64,000 bases of DNA from an uncultured Clostridia bacterium (GTDB lineage: Bacteria > Bacillota > Clostridia > TANB77 > CAG-465): NCBI GenBank assembly GCA_944383015.1, contig CALWOC010000002.1, forward strand, positions 1 through 64,000, written 5' to 3'. The notes under the pieces were generated by a model that saw only the letters and a list, made by a program, of their open reading frames with translations, was not told the origin of the DNA and made no database searches. Below are positions 8,594 to 16,188 of this stretch, piece after piece; within the stretch, counting starts at the first letter, position 1; every line of letters starts with the position of its first letter. A program made the translations under genes and the position numbers.

Positions 8594-9451
8594 TTAATTT
8601 AATTCTTTTTTATTTTTATTCGATATTAATTTTAATCTTTGTTTTTTTTCTTTTTCAAGTTCCTTTATTCCTTTTTTTGGAGTAGGTAAGTTTTCTGGCA
8701 TTGTTCCACCTAATTTTTTTATTGTGTTTCTTACAGCTTTTCCAACTCTGTTATGAGTATTGCATGCTTCTATTTCATTATCTACGTTATTATTTTTTAA
8801 TAATTCATCTGTTTGTGTAATTCGGAATATATTTGCACCGAGTTCAGCACTACCCATATAATCTAAAATGGCTTGTCCTTCTTTTAGACCTTTTCTATTT
8901 GCTATCATTTCTGCAGTTTCTCCATTATACAGTCCTGTATATCCTGCATTATTGAATTTAGCATAATCTTTTACTCCAGAAATTTTTGCAGTATCAAATA
9001 GATATTTGTTTCTATTTTTTACTATTACTCTATTGTATAATCTTCTTTCATCTTCAGAAAGTTGTTTATATTCTTCTTCAGTGAGTTCTTGTTTTCTAGT
9101 TTGAACTGCAAAATATGTTTGTGCAAGTGCAATAGCTTTTTTTGTTGGACTACCGTTTTGAGCTATTAGGTAGCATGCATATCTGTTAAGTTTAAAATCT
9201 TGTATTAATTCTTGTTTACCCTTACCAGAAATTATTGGCTTCCCGACTTCGGCAAAGCAATCAAATGTTGACATACCGCTATTTTCACATGCAATCATAG
9301 CCTTATCAATTACGCCTTTAAAATTTCCCCATTTAGAATAATCTAATGCAATCATTAATTCTCTTGCATACCAAAACTCATTTCCATTTTCATCAATGTG
9401 TTTTATTTCTTCAAATGTTTTTTCTGTTTGATTTATTAATTCATTTCCCAT
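8594..9451 (-). CDS. dinD: DinD-like / BRO family protein
   Basis: The 285-residue protein has the Bro-N-like start (NGNEFWYARELMIALDYSKWGNFKGVIDKAM) and the conserved DinD blocks VGKPIISGKGKQELIQDFKLNRYACYLIAQNG and KAIALAQTYFAVQTRKQE. DinD is an SOS-inducible protein; in Escherichia coli it limits RecA filaments. In prophages such proteins may link DNA damage to induction or act as antirepressors. It is transcribed leftward with the repressor, with AGGAGG ahead of the ATG. The family is clear; the exact role here is inferred. Confidence 0.8.
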   Translation of the reverse strand: MGNELINQTEKTFEEIKHIDENGNEFWYARELMIALDYSKWGNFKGVIDKAMIACENSGMSTFDCFAEVGKPIISGKGKQELIQDFKLNRYACYLIAQNGSPTKKAIALAQTYFAVQTRKQELTEEEYKQLSEDERRLYNRVIVKNRNKYLFDTAKISGVKDYAKFNNAGYTGLYNGETAEMIANRKGLKEGQAILDYMGSAELGANIFRITQTDELLKNNNVDNEIEACNTHNRVGKAVRNTIKKLGGTMPENLPTPKKGIKELEKEKKQRLKLISNKNKKELN

Positions 9452-9460
9452 AGTGTCCTC

Positions 9461-9643
9461 CTAAATTTTACCTATCATCTTTAACATTTTATAAAAGTCT
9501 AATAATTCTAGAGTTGACATATTACTTTTTGCTTTGTAAGATAAATCAAAATCTTTTAATTCGTTTAATAATTCTTTTCTTAATTCAATATCTTCGTTTA
9601 TTTCTTCATCGTACATATTAGAAATACTTTTTAAATTAATCAT
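9461..9643 (-). CDS. Small acidic protein between repressor and DinD
   Basis: A 60-residue protein starting MINLKSISNMYDEEINEDIE, acidic and mostly helical in character, without cysteines or membrane segments. It has a good ribosome binding site (AGAGGT) and fits snugly between the repressor (15 bases) and dinD (9 bases), so it is probably co-transcribed. I do not recognise the family. Position suggests a modulator of lysogeny. Confidence 0.55.
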   Translation of the reverse strand: MINLKSISNMYDEEINEDIELRKELLNELKDFDLSYKAKSNMSTLELLDFYKMLKMIGKI

Positions 9644-9658
9644 AACATTACCTCTAAA

Positions 9659-10591
9659 TTATTCAAAAACTTTACTTATTCTTGCTTCAACAACTTTTCC
9701 TATTATTTTAAAGTCATCATTTTTTGATAAGACTTTTTTAGGATAATATGGATTAAAGGCATGAAGCTCTATATGATCATTATATTTTATTACTTTTTTT
9801 ATTGTAGCCTCATCTCCATTAATTAAAATAATAGCAACTTGCCCATTATCTACATCATCTTGTTTGTGAACAACAACATAATCATTTTCATAGAGTATTG
9901 GTTGCATACTATCTCCAGCAACTTTTAATGCAAAATAATTTTCAATATCAGATACATCTTTGTCTAAAGAAATATATCCAATACAGTTTTCTTCTGCAAA
10001 ATAGTCGTATCCAGCTTTTACAAGTCCAAGTATAGGAAATTTAAATTTTATTTTAGAGTCTTTTTTATCTAAAGAATTAGTTTTTTCCATAGGTACATCA
10101 TCATATCCCATTAGCCAAACAGGTGAAACGCTATATAAACTAGCTAATATATTTAATGTATTATTATCAATATCTGAGGTTATTCCATCTTCCCAGCGTT
10201 TAATTTTGTTGATTGGTACATTTATTATTTTTGATATATATTCAATAGAAAAATTATTGTTTATACGACATTTTTTTAATCTTTCACTACAGTTTTTCAT
10301 AATAGCATTTAATTTTTCATCTTTGAATTGCTTTTGATATTCTTCTTCATCCAAGTAAATATCTTGATCATCATCTAACTGTTTTAAAATATTTTCAATA
10401 TCAGTATTCATAGCGTTAGAAATAGATTTTAAAGTTTCTATACTAGGACTAATAGGTTTTCCCGTAGATGGGTTATAATTTTTTTCCAACATATGAATAT
10501 AACTTCTACTAGTGTGCACTAGATCTGCAAAGTCTTGCAATGACATATTATGTTCTTCTCTATATTGTTTTATTATATCTCCTAAAAGCAT
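9659..10591 (-). CDS. Phage repressor, XRE double HTH with S24 autoprotease
   Basis: The 310 residues carry an XRE helix-turn-helix at 5-60 (MSLQDFADLVHTSRSYIHMLE), a second at about 95-150 (FSIEYISKIINVPINKIKRWE), and a LexA-like S24 peptidase domain. The serine is in GDSMQP (about 228), the lysine in EATIKKV (about 265), and the predicted self-cleavage bond is Ala-Gly in LVKAGYD (about 193-194). It should hold the prophage silent until RecA-stimulated cleavage after DNA damage. Two DNA-binding heads in one repressor are uncommon. It is divergent from cro. Confidence 0.9.
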   Translation of the reverse strand: MLLGDIIKQYREEHNMSLQDFADLVHTSRSYIHMLEKNYNPSTGKPISPSIETLKSISNAMNTDIENILKQLDDDQDIYLDEEEYQKQFKDEKLNAIMKNCSERLKKCRINNNFSIEYISKIINVPINKIKRWEDGITSDIDNNTLNILASLYSVSPVWLMGYDDVPMEKTNSLDKKDSKIKFKFPILGLVKAGYDYFAEENCIGYISLDKDVSDIENYFALKVAGDSMQPILYENDYVVVHKQDDVDNGQVAIILINGDEATIKKVIKYNDHIELHAFNPYYPKKVLSKNDDFKIIGKVVEARISKVFE

Positions 10592-10613
10592 TTAAAAAAC
10601 CTCCTGTAATAGT

Positions 10614-10642
10614 ATTGTACAATAAATTTGACAAAAAATCAA
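10614..10642 (-). promoter_or_regulatory. Leftward repressor promoter
   Basis: On the minus strand TTGATT (10642-10637) and TACAAT (10619-10614) are 17 bases apart, about 25 bases before the repressor start. The -10 box lies in the palindrome ATTGTACAAT, a possible operator. Confidence 0.55.
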
Positions 10643-10671
10643 TATTTTTTGATAAAAATAGTAAAATATAC

Positions 10672-10718
10672 TTGACAATGTTTAAAATATGATATATCAT
10701 GTGTATAGTAAATAGAAC
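10672..10718 (+). promoter_or_regulatory. Rightward early promoter with operator-like repeat
   Basis: TTGACA (10672-10677), 17 bases, TATCAT (10695-10700) form the early promoter. The start point falls in TGTATAGTAAATAGAAC (10702-10718), which recurs after cro at 10924-10940 with one difference. A repressor bound here would block early transcription. Confidence 0.65.
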
Positions 10719-10729
10719 GGAGGCGTAGT

Positions 10730-10921
10730 ATGAAAAATAAGATTAAATATTATAGAAAACTTAAAAATTTATCACAAGAAGAACTTGCAAAATCTTCAAG
10801 TATTTCAAGAGCAACAATTTCTGGGCTTGAAAATGGAACAATAAAGGTAACTACTAATACAACAATGGATAAAATTGCAAGTGCACTTGGTGTTAGTACA
10901 GTAGAACTTTTTTATACCTAA
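10730..10921 (+). CDS. Cro-like XRE repressor
   Basis: A 63-residue protein that is almost only one XRE helix-turn-helix: LSQEELAKSSSISRATISGLENG at 14-36. Size, position opposite the S24 repressor and its place as first early gene are those of Cro, which shuts off repressor synthesis during lytic growth. It starts after CGGAGG. An operator-like repeat stands on both sides of it. It could instead be a second regulator of the same class. Confidence 0.82.
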   Translation: MKNKIKYYRKLKNLSQEELAKSSSISRATISGLENGTIKVTTNTTMDKIASALGVSTVELFYT

Positions 10922-10923
10922 AA

Positions 10924-10940
10924 TGTACAGTAAATAGAAC
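10924..10940 (+). promoter_or_regulatory. Second copy of operator-like repeat
   Basis: TGTACAGTAAATAGAAC differs from 10702-10718 in one base. It sits just after the cro stop codon and before the next gene, so binding could regulate read-through into the early operon. The repeat is seen; the binding protein is inferred. Confidence 0.5.
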
Positions 10941-10974
10941 AAAATTTTACACTCAAAAAGAAAGAGGTGAGGAG

Positions 10975-11223
10975 ATGAAAGAAATAATAACACCAAAATA
11001 TTTAACGCCAGAAAAGTATTCGAAATTATCTGGTTTAGGCGTTGAAGAAATTAAGTATCAGATAAACGCAGGAAATATCGAAGGGTTAAAAACGGCTGGA
11101 GGTCATTATAAAGTAATAATTAGAGATAATATGGTATCAAAAGAAGAATATGAAAAAGTATTAATAGAAAATGCTGAATTAAGAGAAAAATTAAGAACAA
11201 TTAATTTGGCAAGTAATATTTAA
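10975..11223 (+). CDS. Excisionase/MerR-like DNA-binding protein
   Basis: An 82-residue protein with a winged-helix pattern typical of excisionases: YLTPEKYSKLSGLGVEEIKYQINAGNIEGLKTAGGHYKV, then a helical tail VSKEEYEKVLIENAELREKL. Excisionases bend attachment-site DNA and steer the integrase to excision. It lies second in the early operon, not beside int, which is common in clostridial prophages. An early transcription regulator of the same fold is the alternative. Confidence 0.6.
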   Translation: MKEIITPKYLTPEKYSKLSGLGVEEIKYQINAGNIEGLKTAGGHYKVIIRDNMVSKEEYEKVLIENAELREKLRTINLASNI

Positions 11224-11240
11224 AAGGAGGTGATAGATAT

Positions 11241-11516
11241 ATGAAAATAGATTCAAGTTTTTTCTTAGAAAATAAGGAAGTAATAGGATTATGGTTTATT
11301 TTAGCAATAATAGGATTATTTATATTTGAATTAATATGTGAGATAGTAGATAAAAAATTAAGGCAGAGGAAAATAAAGAAATTTAAAGAGACCAAAAGAA
11401 GACAAGCTATATATGAAGATGCAATGAAATGGAGAAAACAACAAAGAGAAATGGAATATAAAGAATTTAGAAAAACATTTAAAAAACAATATTTAAGTTA
11501 TGTAGTTAGTTTTTAG
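11241..11516 (+). CDS. Small single-span membrane protein
   Basis: A 91-residue protein with one hydrophobic helix at about 15-35 (GLWFILAIIGLFIFELICEI) followed by a very basic, coiled-coil-like tail rich in K, R and E. AAAGGAGGTGAT precedes the start. I do not recognise a family. In the early operon, such proteins sometimes act in superinfection exclusion or host takeover; nothing in the sequence decides this. Confidence 0.6.
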   Translation: MKIDSSFFLENKEVIGLWFILAIIGLFIFELICEIVDKKLRQRKIKKFKETKRRQAIYEDAMKWRKQQREMEYKEFRKTFKKQYLSYVVSF

Positions 11517-11525
11517 GAGGTAAAT

Positions 11526-11714
11526 ATGAATTGGTTTAGAATAATATCTGGAACTTCAATTGTAGCAATAGTGGGAATTATAACTCTAATACAATGGCAT
11601 AAAAAGCTAGATTCCGAGACTACATGGATATACGGAATCTATATACTATTACAGGTTATTTTTTCTTTATCTGTTTTGATAGTTCTTGAACAATTTTGGA
11701 TAATTCATAAGTAG
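11526..11714 (+). CDS. Small two-span membrane protein, overlapping reverse gene
   Basis: A 62-residue protein with hydrophobic stretches at about 5-22 and 37-57 and AGGAGG before its ATG. Its last 19 codons overlap, tail to tail, a reverse-strand gene that ends at 11656. The tail (VLEQFWIIHK) may thus be read-through into foreign sequence after loss of the original end. No family recognised. Confidence 0.45.
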   Translation: MNWFRIISGTSIVAIVGIITLIQWHKKLDSETTWIYGIYILLQVIFSLSVLIVLEQFWIIHK

Positions 11715-12027
11715 CAATTGAATAATCATTTTTCTTTGTAGCAGCTTCAAATGATGTAAATGTTTTTAAATCAATATTATCAAAATAGAGAAAAAGTTTA
11801 TTAAGAGAAGCATAGTATTTTACGTTTTGTTCAACATACGTGTTATTTAATAAGTAATCTTCTGAATATTCAATAAATTCAGATAAAGCTTTACGTTTTG
11901 CATTCTCATACATATCAAGCTTTTTTAATTCTAATTGATGTTTATTATTCTCTTTATTTACTAACCAAGGAGAAATAACAGAAGAAATAAGCAATATAAT
12001 AGCTACTACCCATGAAAACTATTCCAT
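11656..12027 (-). pseudogene. Membrane protein gene interrupted by TAG at codon 3
   Basis: On the minus strand, GAGGTG and ATG (12027) are followed by GAA and then TAG (12021-12019). The frame then stays open for 120 more codons: a hydrophobic stretch FSWVVAIILLISSVISPWLV, then a helical domain ending IVQELSKQIKKK. The ribosome binding site, start and body all fit, so a single nonsense change has probably silenced the gene. Restart at TTG (11994) would give 112 residues but lacks a binding site. Small membrane proteins of this shape are frequent in clostridial phages; function unknown. Confidence 0.6.
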
Positions 12028-12093
12028 AAAAAAATCACCTCACTAGAGGTATTATATCAAAATAAATAAACAAAAGAAAGAGAGGTAATGTAT

Positions 12094-12867
12094 ATGAGTA
12101 ATATAAAGATATATGAAAATATCGAGTTTGGAAAAATTCGAGTAGAAGAAATAGGAAATAATCCGTATTTTGTAGGAAAAGATGTAGCAGAAATTCTTGG
12201 TTATGAAAGGCCAGATAATGCGATAAGAAATCATGTTGATGATGAGGACAAGCTAATGCACCAAATCAGTGCATCAGGTCAAATAAGAAATATGATAGTG
12301 ATAAATGAAAGTGGATTATATAGTTTAATACTTTCTAGTAAGTTACCTAAAGCAAAAGAATTTAAAAGATGGATAACTAATGAGGTAATACCTTCAATAA
12401 GAAAGAATGGTGGCTATATAGTAAATCAAGAAAATTTATCAGATGATGAGTTAATGGCAAAAGCTTTATTAGTTGCTCAAAATAAAATAAATGAAAAGAA
12501 TAAGGTGATAGAAAATATGAAGCCAAATTACTTAATAGGAAAAGCAGTTACTGGAAATAGTAAATCAGTTACAATAGGGAACTTTGCAAATATACTAATT
12601 CAAAATGGAAGAAACGACTTAGGTCAAAATAAACTATTTGAATGGTTTAGACAACATGGATATTTGTCTAATAAAAAAGGACTTAATTGGAATAAACCTA
12701 CATACAAGGCTACAAGTCAAAATCTGTTTGAAGTAAAAGAAGTAACAATTGAACATAATAATGGATTTAAAACTACATCATTTACACCATTAATTACTGC
12801 TAAAGGACAAGAAAAATTTATAGATTTATTTATATATGGAGGAAGATTATATGAAAATAATAGATAA
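12094..12867 (+). CDS. Phage antirepressor, Bro-N plus KilA-C domains
   Basis: 257 residues with a Bro-N domain (GNNPYFVGKDVAEILGYERPDNAIRNHVDDEDK, then SGLYSLILSSKLPKAKEFKRWITNEVIPSIRK) in the first 110 residues, and an ANT/KilAC domain at about 140-255 (IGNFANILIQNG, FEWFRQHGYL). Such antirepressors bind or displace lysogenic repressors. ATG codons at 12088 and 12094 are in frame; spacing from AGAGG favours 12094. It is expressed rightward, away from the broken membrane gene, and is followed by an overlapping small gene. Confidence 0.9.
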   Translation: MSNIKIYENIEFGKIRVEEIGNNPYFVGKDVAEILGYERPDNAIRNHVDDEDKLMHQISASGQIRNMIVINESGLYSLILSSKLPKAKEFKRWITNEVIPSIRKNGGYIVNQENLSDDELMAKALLVAQNKINEKNKVIENMKPNYLIGKAVTGNSKSVTIGNFANILIQNGRNDLGQNKLFEWFRQHGYLSNKKGLNWNKPTYKATSQNLFEVKEVTIEHNNGFKTTSFTPLITAKGQEKFIDLFIYGGRLYENNR

Positions 12868-13156
12868 CATAATAAAAAAACATCAAAATTACAAAATTAT
12901 TGAAATTAGGAAACAATTAAAAGAAAAAGAAAACATAATTTTAGCATTGTTATGTTTTATAAATGATAGAAAAGAAATGGATGTAAGAAATATGTATAGA
13001 GCAGAGGAAATAGAAAGAATTTGCTTTGTTAATAGTAAAACTCCAGAAATAACATATGAACAAGTAGAAGGAATAATAAATGAAATAAAAAGTTCAATAG
13101 TTGCCTCACAAGAACTATTGAACAGATATAAACAAAATTCTATACAAAAATTATAA
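12851..13156 (+). CDS. Hypothetical early protein
   Basis: 101 residues, helical and charged (MKIIDNIIKKHQNYKIIEIRKQLKEKENIILALLCFIN). The start at 12851 follows GGAGGA and overlaps the antirepressor end by 17 bases, so translation is coupled. No cysteine cluster, membrane segment or known motif is visible. Placed just before the replication gene. Confidence 0.6.
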   Translation: MKIIDNIIKKHQNYKIIEIRKQLKEKENIILALLCFINDRKEMDVRNMYRAEEIERICFVNSKTPEITYEQVEGIINEIKSSIVASQELLNRYKQNSIQKL

Positions 13157-13196
13157 CATATAGAAAAATTTATTTCAAGAGGAAGGAGAAAATATA

Positions 13197-13877
13197 ATGG
13201 CGGAAAGAAGAATGTTTTCTAAAAGATTAACTAATAGTGCTAGATTTATTAAAATGCCATCGTCAACTCAAAATTTATATTTTCATTTGGGTTTAAATGC
13301 AGACGATGATGGAATAGTTGAAGCTTTTTCAATAATGAATCAGATAGGTGCAACAGAAGATGATTTAAAAATACTTGTCGCCAAAAGTTTTGTTATAGTT
13401 TTAAATGATGATTTAGTGTCTTATATTGTTGATTGGAGAGAAAATAATAAAATACGAGCAGATAGAAAAGTAGATAGCATATATAAGGATTTATTATTAA
13501 AAGTTATACCAGAAGTTCAATTATTAGAGAGTAAAGAAAGAGCTGATAGAAAAAAAGAAGAAATGGACGTCATTGGGACGTCCCAAAAAAAAGAAGATAT
13601 TGAAATATCAACGTTTGTGAATGGGACGTCCCATGGACAACCAATGGACAGCATAGGTCAGGTTAGGTCAGGTCAGGATAATGATAGATTTGATATAAAT
13701 AATAAAATATATATTTTAAGTAGTGTGCGTGAAAAGATTGAAAAAGAATTATCTTGTCACATAACAGATAAAAAATTGGAAGAAATATATGATAAAGCAT
13801 TTCAATATAAAATAGCAAATCCTATTGAATATATATTTGCAATGATAAAAAATGAGGTAGATAAAAATGAATACTAA
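13197..13877 (+). CDS. Replisome organiser-like protein (phage replication initiation)
   Basis: 226 residues. The N-terminus (MAERRMFSKRLTNSARFIKMPSSTQNLYFHLGLNADDDGIVEAF) is typical of phage replisome organiser proteins, with a winged-helix DNA-binding domain up to about 110. A flexible linker (about 120-165) is encoded by repeat-rich DNA that looks like an origin, and a DnaD-like tail follows (about 175-225, IEKELSCHITDKKLEEIYDKAFQY). It would bind the phage origin and bring in the host helicase. No phage helicase or loader is visible nearby, so host proteins are presumably used. Confidence 0.78.
   Translation: MAERRMFSKRLTNSARFIKMPSSTQNLYFHLGLNADDDGIVEAFSIMNQIGATEDDLKILVAKSFVIVLNDDLVSYIVDWRENNKIRADRKVDSIYKDLLLKVIPEVQLLESKERADRKKEEMDVIGTSQKKEDIEISTFVNGTSHGQPMDSIGQVRSGQDNDRFDINNKIYILSSVREKIEKELSCHITDKKLEEIYDKAFQYKIANPIEYIFAMIKNEVDKNEY
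13566..13677 (+). other. Candidate phage replication origin inside the replisome gene
   Basis: The palindrome TGGGACGTCCCA occurs twice (13574-13585, 13622-13633), with a third GACGTC at 13566-13571. It is followed by four tandem copies of AGGTC/AGGTT and a partial fifth (13655-13677). GC-rich, repeated DNA in an otherwise AT-rich gene, at the linker of the initiator, is the pattern of lambda O and Gram-positive phage origins. Confidence 0.6.
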
Positions 13878-13971
13878 AGAATTTTTAATTAAAGTTCATA
13901 ACATAGCATTAGAATATGGTTGTGCAGATAATTCAGAATGGAAACCTAAGGAGGAAACAGAAGATGAATAA
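13867..13971 (+). CDS. Very small early protein
   Basis: A 34-residue acidic peptide (MNTKEFLIKVHNIALEYGCA at its start, ending EEETEDE-like) begins inside the end of the replisome gene (11-base overlap) after GAGGT, and overlaps the next start by 8 bases. The chained overlaps support translation. No function can be given. Confidence 0.5.
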   Translation: MNTKEFLIKVHNIALEYGCADNSEWKPKEETEDE

Positions 13972-14179
13972 AATCGTTCAGATAGAATATACACCAGAAG
14001 AAAAAAAGAAGATAATTCAAATAGAAAACTTGGATTATAAAATAAAACAACTAGATAGAAAATATGCTAAAGAAAAAAATAGAAAAGAGCCAGACATAGT
14101 TAAATTAAATCAATATGAAGATGAATGTAAGTTCTATATATTGAAGCGAAATAAATTAGTAAGCGAGGTATATAAATGA
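13964..14179 (+). CDS. Small charged coiled-coil early protein
   Basis: 71 residues, dominated by K, E, D and R, predicted helical (YTPEEKKKIIQIENLDYKIK). AAGGAGG at 13948-13954 sets the start at 13964; an upstream in-frame start would lack a binding site. It overlaps the next gene by four bases. Unknown family. Confidence 0.55.
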   Translation: MNKIVQIEYTPEEKKKIIQIENLDYKIKQLDRKYAKEKNRKEPDIVKLNQYEDECKFYILKRNKLVSEVYK

Positions 14180-14358
14180 TAAGTAAAATTCTAAAGCAAT
14201 TAAAAGAATTTAAAGAAAAAGTAGGGAAATATCCAAAGTATGTAAACATAAAAAGAAAACAATATGAAAGGTTAAAGAAAGAATTATCAATAATTGAAAA
14301 TATAACAGAAGACATAAAAGTATTATATTTTATTGATTTTGAAATTATGGAGGAATAA
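14176..14358 (+). CDS. Small basic early protein
   Basis: 60 residues, highly basic (MISKILKQLKEFKEKVGKYP), starting in an ATGA overlap with the previous gene. Probably cytoplasmic. No recognised motif. Confidence 0.5.
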   Translation: MISKILKQLKEFKEKVGKYPKYVNIKRKQYERLKKELSIIENITEDIKVLYFIDFEIMEE

Positions 14359-14363
14359 AAAGA

Positions 14364-14606
14364 ATGAAAAAATTTTTTTGTGATAGGTGTAAAAAAGAGC
14401 AAGATGGAGAGGATTTATTAAATAGAATTGAATTTATAGAAAAAGAGATTAATTATTTCTTGGGAAATACTAGTATATTAGAAAAAATAGTAATGGAAAA
14501 ACAATTATGTTCGCAGTGTTTAACAGATTTAATAAATCTTATTGATTATGAATGCGATAATTATAAATTTAAATATATCGTAACAAATTCTAGGGAGGAG
14601 AATTAA
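14364..14606 (+). CDS. Small zinc-ribbon-like protein
   Basis: 80 residues with CDRCKKEQ at 6-13 and LCSQCLTDL near 50-58: two CxxC pairs that could bind one zinc ion. Its stop overlaps the start of the HNH gene. Such small phage proteins often bind nucleic acid or RNA polymerase; here the function is unknown. Confidence 0.6.
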   Translation: MKKFFCDRCKKEQDGEDLLNRIEFIEKEINYFLGNTSILEKIVMEKQLCSQCLTDLINLIDYECDNYKFKYIVTNSREEN

Positions 14607-14998
14607 TGGATACAAAAGGTTTAATGTTTCCTAAACCAAAAGATTTAAAAGATAAAGAGATAAAAAAGCCGTATAAAATGAAAATTAGAAGTAGTAAAAG
14701 GGCAAAAGCATGTGACATTCCAATAGAAGTAAAGAAGAAAGTATTAGTAAGAGATAAAGGCTTTTGTGTAGTATGTGGACAACCTGGTATTCCAAACAGT
14801 CATTATATTAAAAGATCACAAGGTGGTTTGGGAATAGAGCAAAATGTAGTATGTATGTGTGTTGAATGTCACAATGCTTACGATAATGGAAAAGATGAAA
14901 AGAAGGCTAAAATGATACACGATAAAGTAAAAAAATACTTAAAAAGGCAATATAAAGATTGGAAAGAGGACAATTTATATTATAAAAAGGGGTTGTAA
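14606..14998 (+). CDS. HNH endonuclease-like protein
   Basis: 130 residues. The HNH region has CVVCGQPGIPNSHYIKRSQGG (residues about 50-70) and CMCVECHNAYDNG (about 89-101): two CxxC zinc pairs, the histidine of SHYI and the H-N of ECHN. In tailed phages HNH proteins cut DNA in packaging or recombination; the recombination type (NinG-like) fits its early position. The N-terminus is basic and would bind DNA. Confidence 0.78.
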   Translation: MDTKGLMFPKPKDLKDKEIKKPYKMKIRSSKRAKACDIPIEVKKKVLVRDKGFCVVCGQPGIPNSHYIKRSQGGLGIEQNVVCMCVECHNAYDNGKDEKKAKMIHDKVKKYLKRQYKDWKEDNLYYKKGL

Positions 14999-15001
14999 TA
15001 A

Positions 15002-15223
15002 ATGGATAAGAAAATAGTTATTGAGATAGCAAAATATAAAAAAGAAATGAAAGAATTAAGATATAACTTAAAAGACATAGTTTTAGTTCTAAATGAAAAT
15101 ATGTTTAAGAAAAATAGATTTGAATTATTAGGTTTTTCAATAGTCTATGATGATATTAATACACCATATTGTTTTAGAGAGTTTAAGAGAGGTGGATATA
15201 AATGGGTAAATTCAAAGAGATAA
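15002..15223 (+). CDS. Hypothetical early protein
   Basis: 73 residues, lysine-rich N-terminal helix then a beta-like end (YCFREFKRGGYKWVNSKR). Four bases after the HNH stop and overlapping the next start by 22 bases. Unrecognised. Confidence 0.5.
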   Translation: MDKKIVIEIAKYKKEMKELRYNLKDIVLVLNENMFKKNRFELLGFSIVYDDINTPYCFREFKRGGYKWVNSKR

Positions 15224-15495
15224 AAATAACTTTAGAAAGTATAGATATGGTAGATATTATATTAACTATTTTATTATTAATATCAATAGTAGCATTAGCT
15301 AATTTTAAATTAGAAAATGAAAAACTATTAAAGCAAAATGATTTGATTTGCGGTGATTTAAATGAGATCAAATTTGAAAACGAATTATTATATAACGCAA
15401 ATGAAAAGCTAAAAGAAGAGTATGAAAGAGTAATAAATTTAATAAATAGTGTAGATAGATATTCATTTGCTAAAGAATTTGAGGAGGATAAGTAG
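15202..15495 (+). CDS. Membrane-anchored coiled-coil protein
   Basis: 97 residues. One transmembrane helix at about 15-33 (MVDIILTILLLISIVALAN) is followed by a coiled coil of E, K and L (about 35-90). This is the shape of Rz-like or membrane-tethered phage proteins, but the gene is in the early module. GAGAGGTGG precedes the start. Confidence 0.55.
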   Translation: MGKFKEIKITLESIDMVDIILTILLLISIVALANFKLENEKLLKQNDLICGDLNEIKFENELLYNANEKLKEEYERVINLINSVDRYSFAKEFEEDK

Positions 15496-15717
15496 ATGAG
15501 TGAAGCAGATGAGACTTTTAGAAAAATAGAATATGAGAAGATAGAGGATTCTAAAATATTGAAATATGAAAACATAAAGAAAAATAAAAGAATATACTTT
15601 ATAAAAAGAACGGTGAGATGTTCTTATTATAATGTGTCAGGAGAATATCCAGCATGTTTGGATATGCAAGAATTAAAAGCTATATATTTAAAATGTAAAG
15701 AATTGGAGTGGATATAA
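15496..15717 (+). CDS. Hypothetical early protein
   Basis: 73 residues, acidic N-terminus then a basic central part with RCSYYNVSGEYPACLDMQEL. It starts directly after the previous stop, with GAGGAGG. Two cysteines, no clear motif. Confidence 0.5.
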   Translation: MSEADETFRKIEYEKIEDSKILKYENIKKNKRIYFIKRTVRCSYYNVSGEYPACLDMQELKAIYLKCKELEWI

Positions 15718-16187
15718 TGAAATACACAGAAAAAGAAATGAAAACTATTGAACAAGCAAAAAGCAACTTGTTGAGAGGCAATGACATAGAAAGTGCTACT
15801 TTGATATTAGAGAAAGTTATTTTAGACGGAATGATAATTAAATGTGGAAGAATAAATATACTTAAAGTTGCTGCAAGGCAAATAATAAATTTTATTGAAG
15901 AATATAAAAATAAAGAATATTTAGATGTTGTTAGAGAGAAAGTATATGCTAATGAAGAAAGTAGAAGAAAAGATGAACTAATAGAAAAACAACAAAAAGA
16001 AATAGAAGAATTAAAAAGTAAAACACAAATAATATCTCCATTATATATCAAAGAGAATTATTTACCTAAAGAGGCAATAAGAAAAAAGATAAAAGAAATA
16101 GATGAAAATGGATATTGGGACTTTTTAGAAGAAAGAGACTGTGAGAAGACAATAAATATTTTAAAAGAATTATTAGGAGATGAATAA
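15717..16187 (+). CDS. Early coiled-coil protein, paralogue of the next gene
   Basis: 156 residues, starting MKYTEKEMKTIEQAKSNLLR. A coiled coil lies at about 75-100 (EKQQKEIEELKSK), and the end, IRKKIKEIDENG...NILKELLGDE, is shared in pattern with the following gene. This modular family is common in clostridial phages and unassigned. ATG at 15717, in a TAATG overlap, is preferred over an upstream GTG. Confidence 0.55.
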   Translation: MKYTEKEMKTIEQAKSNLLRGNDIESATLILEKVILDGMIIKCGRINILKVAARQIINFIEEYKNKEYLDVVREKVYANEESRRKDELIEKQQKEIEELKSKTQIISPLYIKENYLPKEAIRKKIKEIDENGYWDFLEERDCEKTINILKELLGDE

Positions 16188-16188
16188 C

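Noticed and set aside
12019-12021. TAG at codon 3 considered as evidence of stop-codon reassignment
   Set aside because: Several clearly intact genes (for example terL and portal) end in TAG, and an RF1 gene with a PxT motif is present.
13640-13690. Short GGTCA repeats considered as a CRISPR array
   Set aside because: Units are five bases in direct tandem, without spacers; no cas genes nearby. Iterons fit better.
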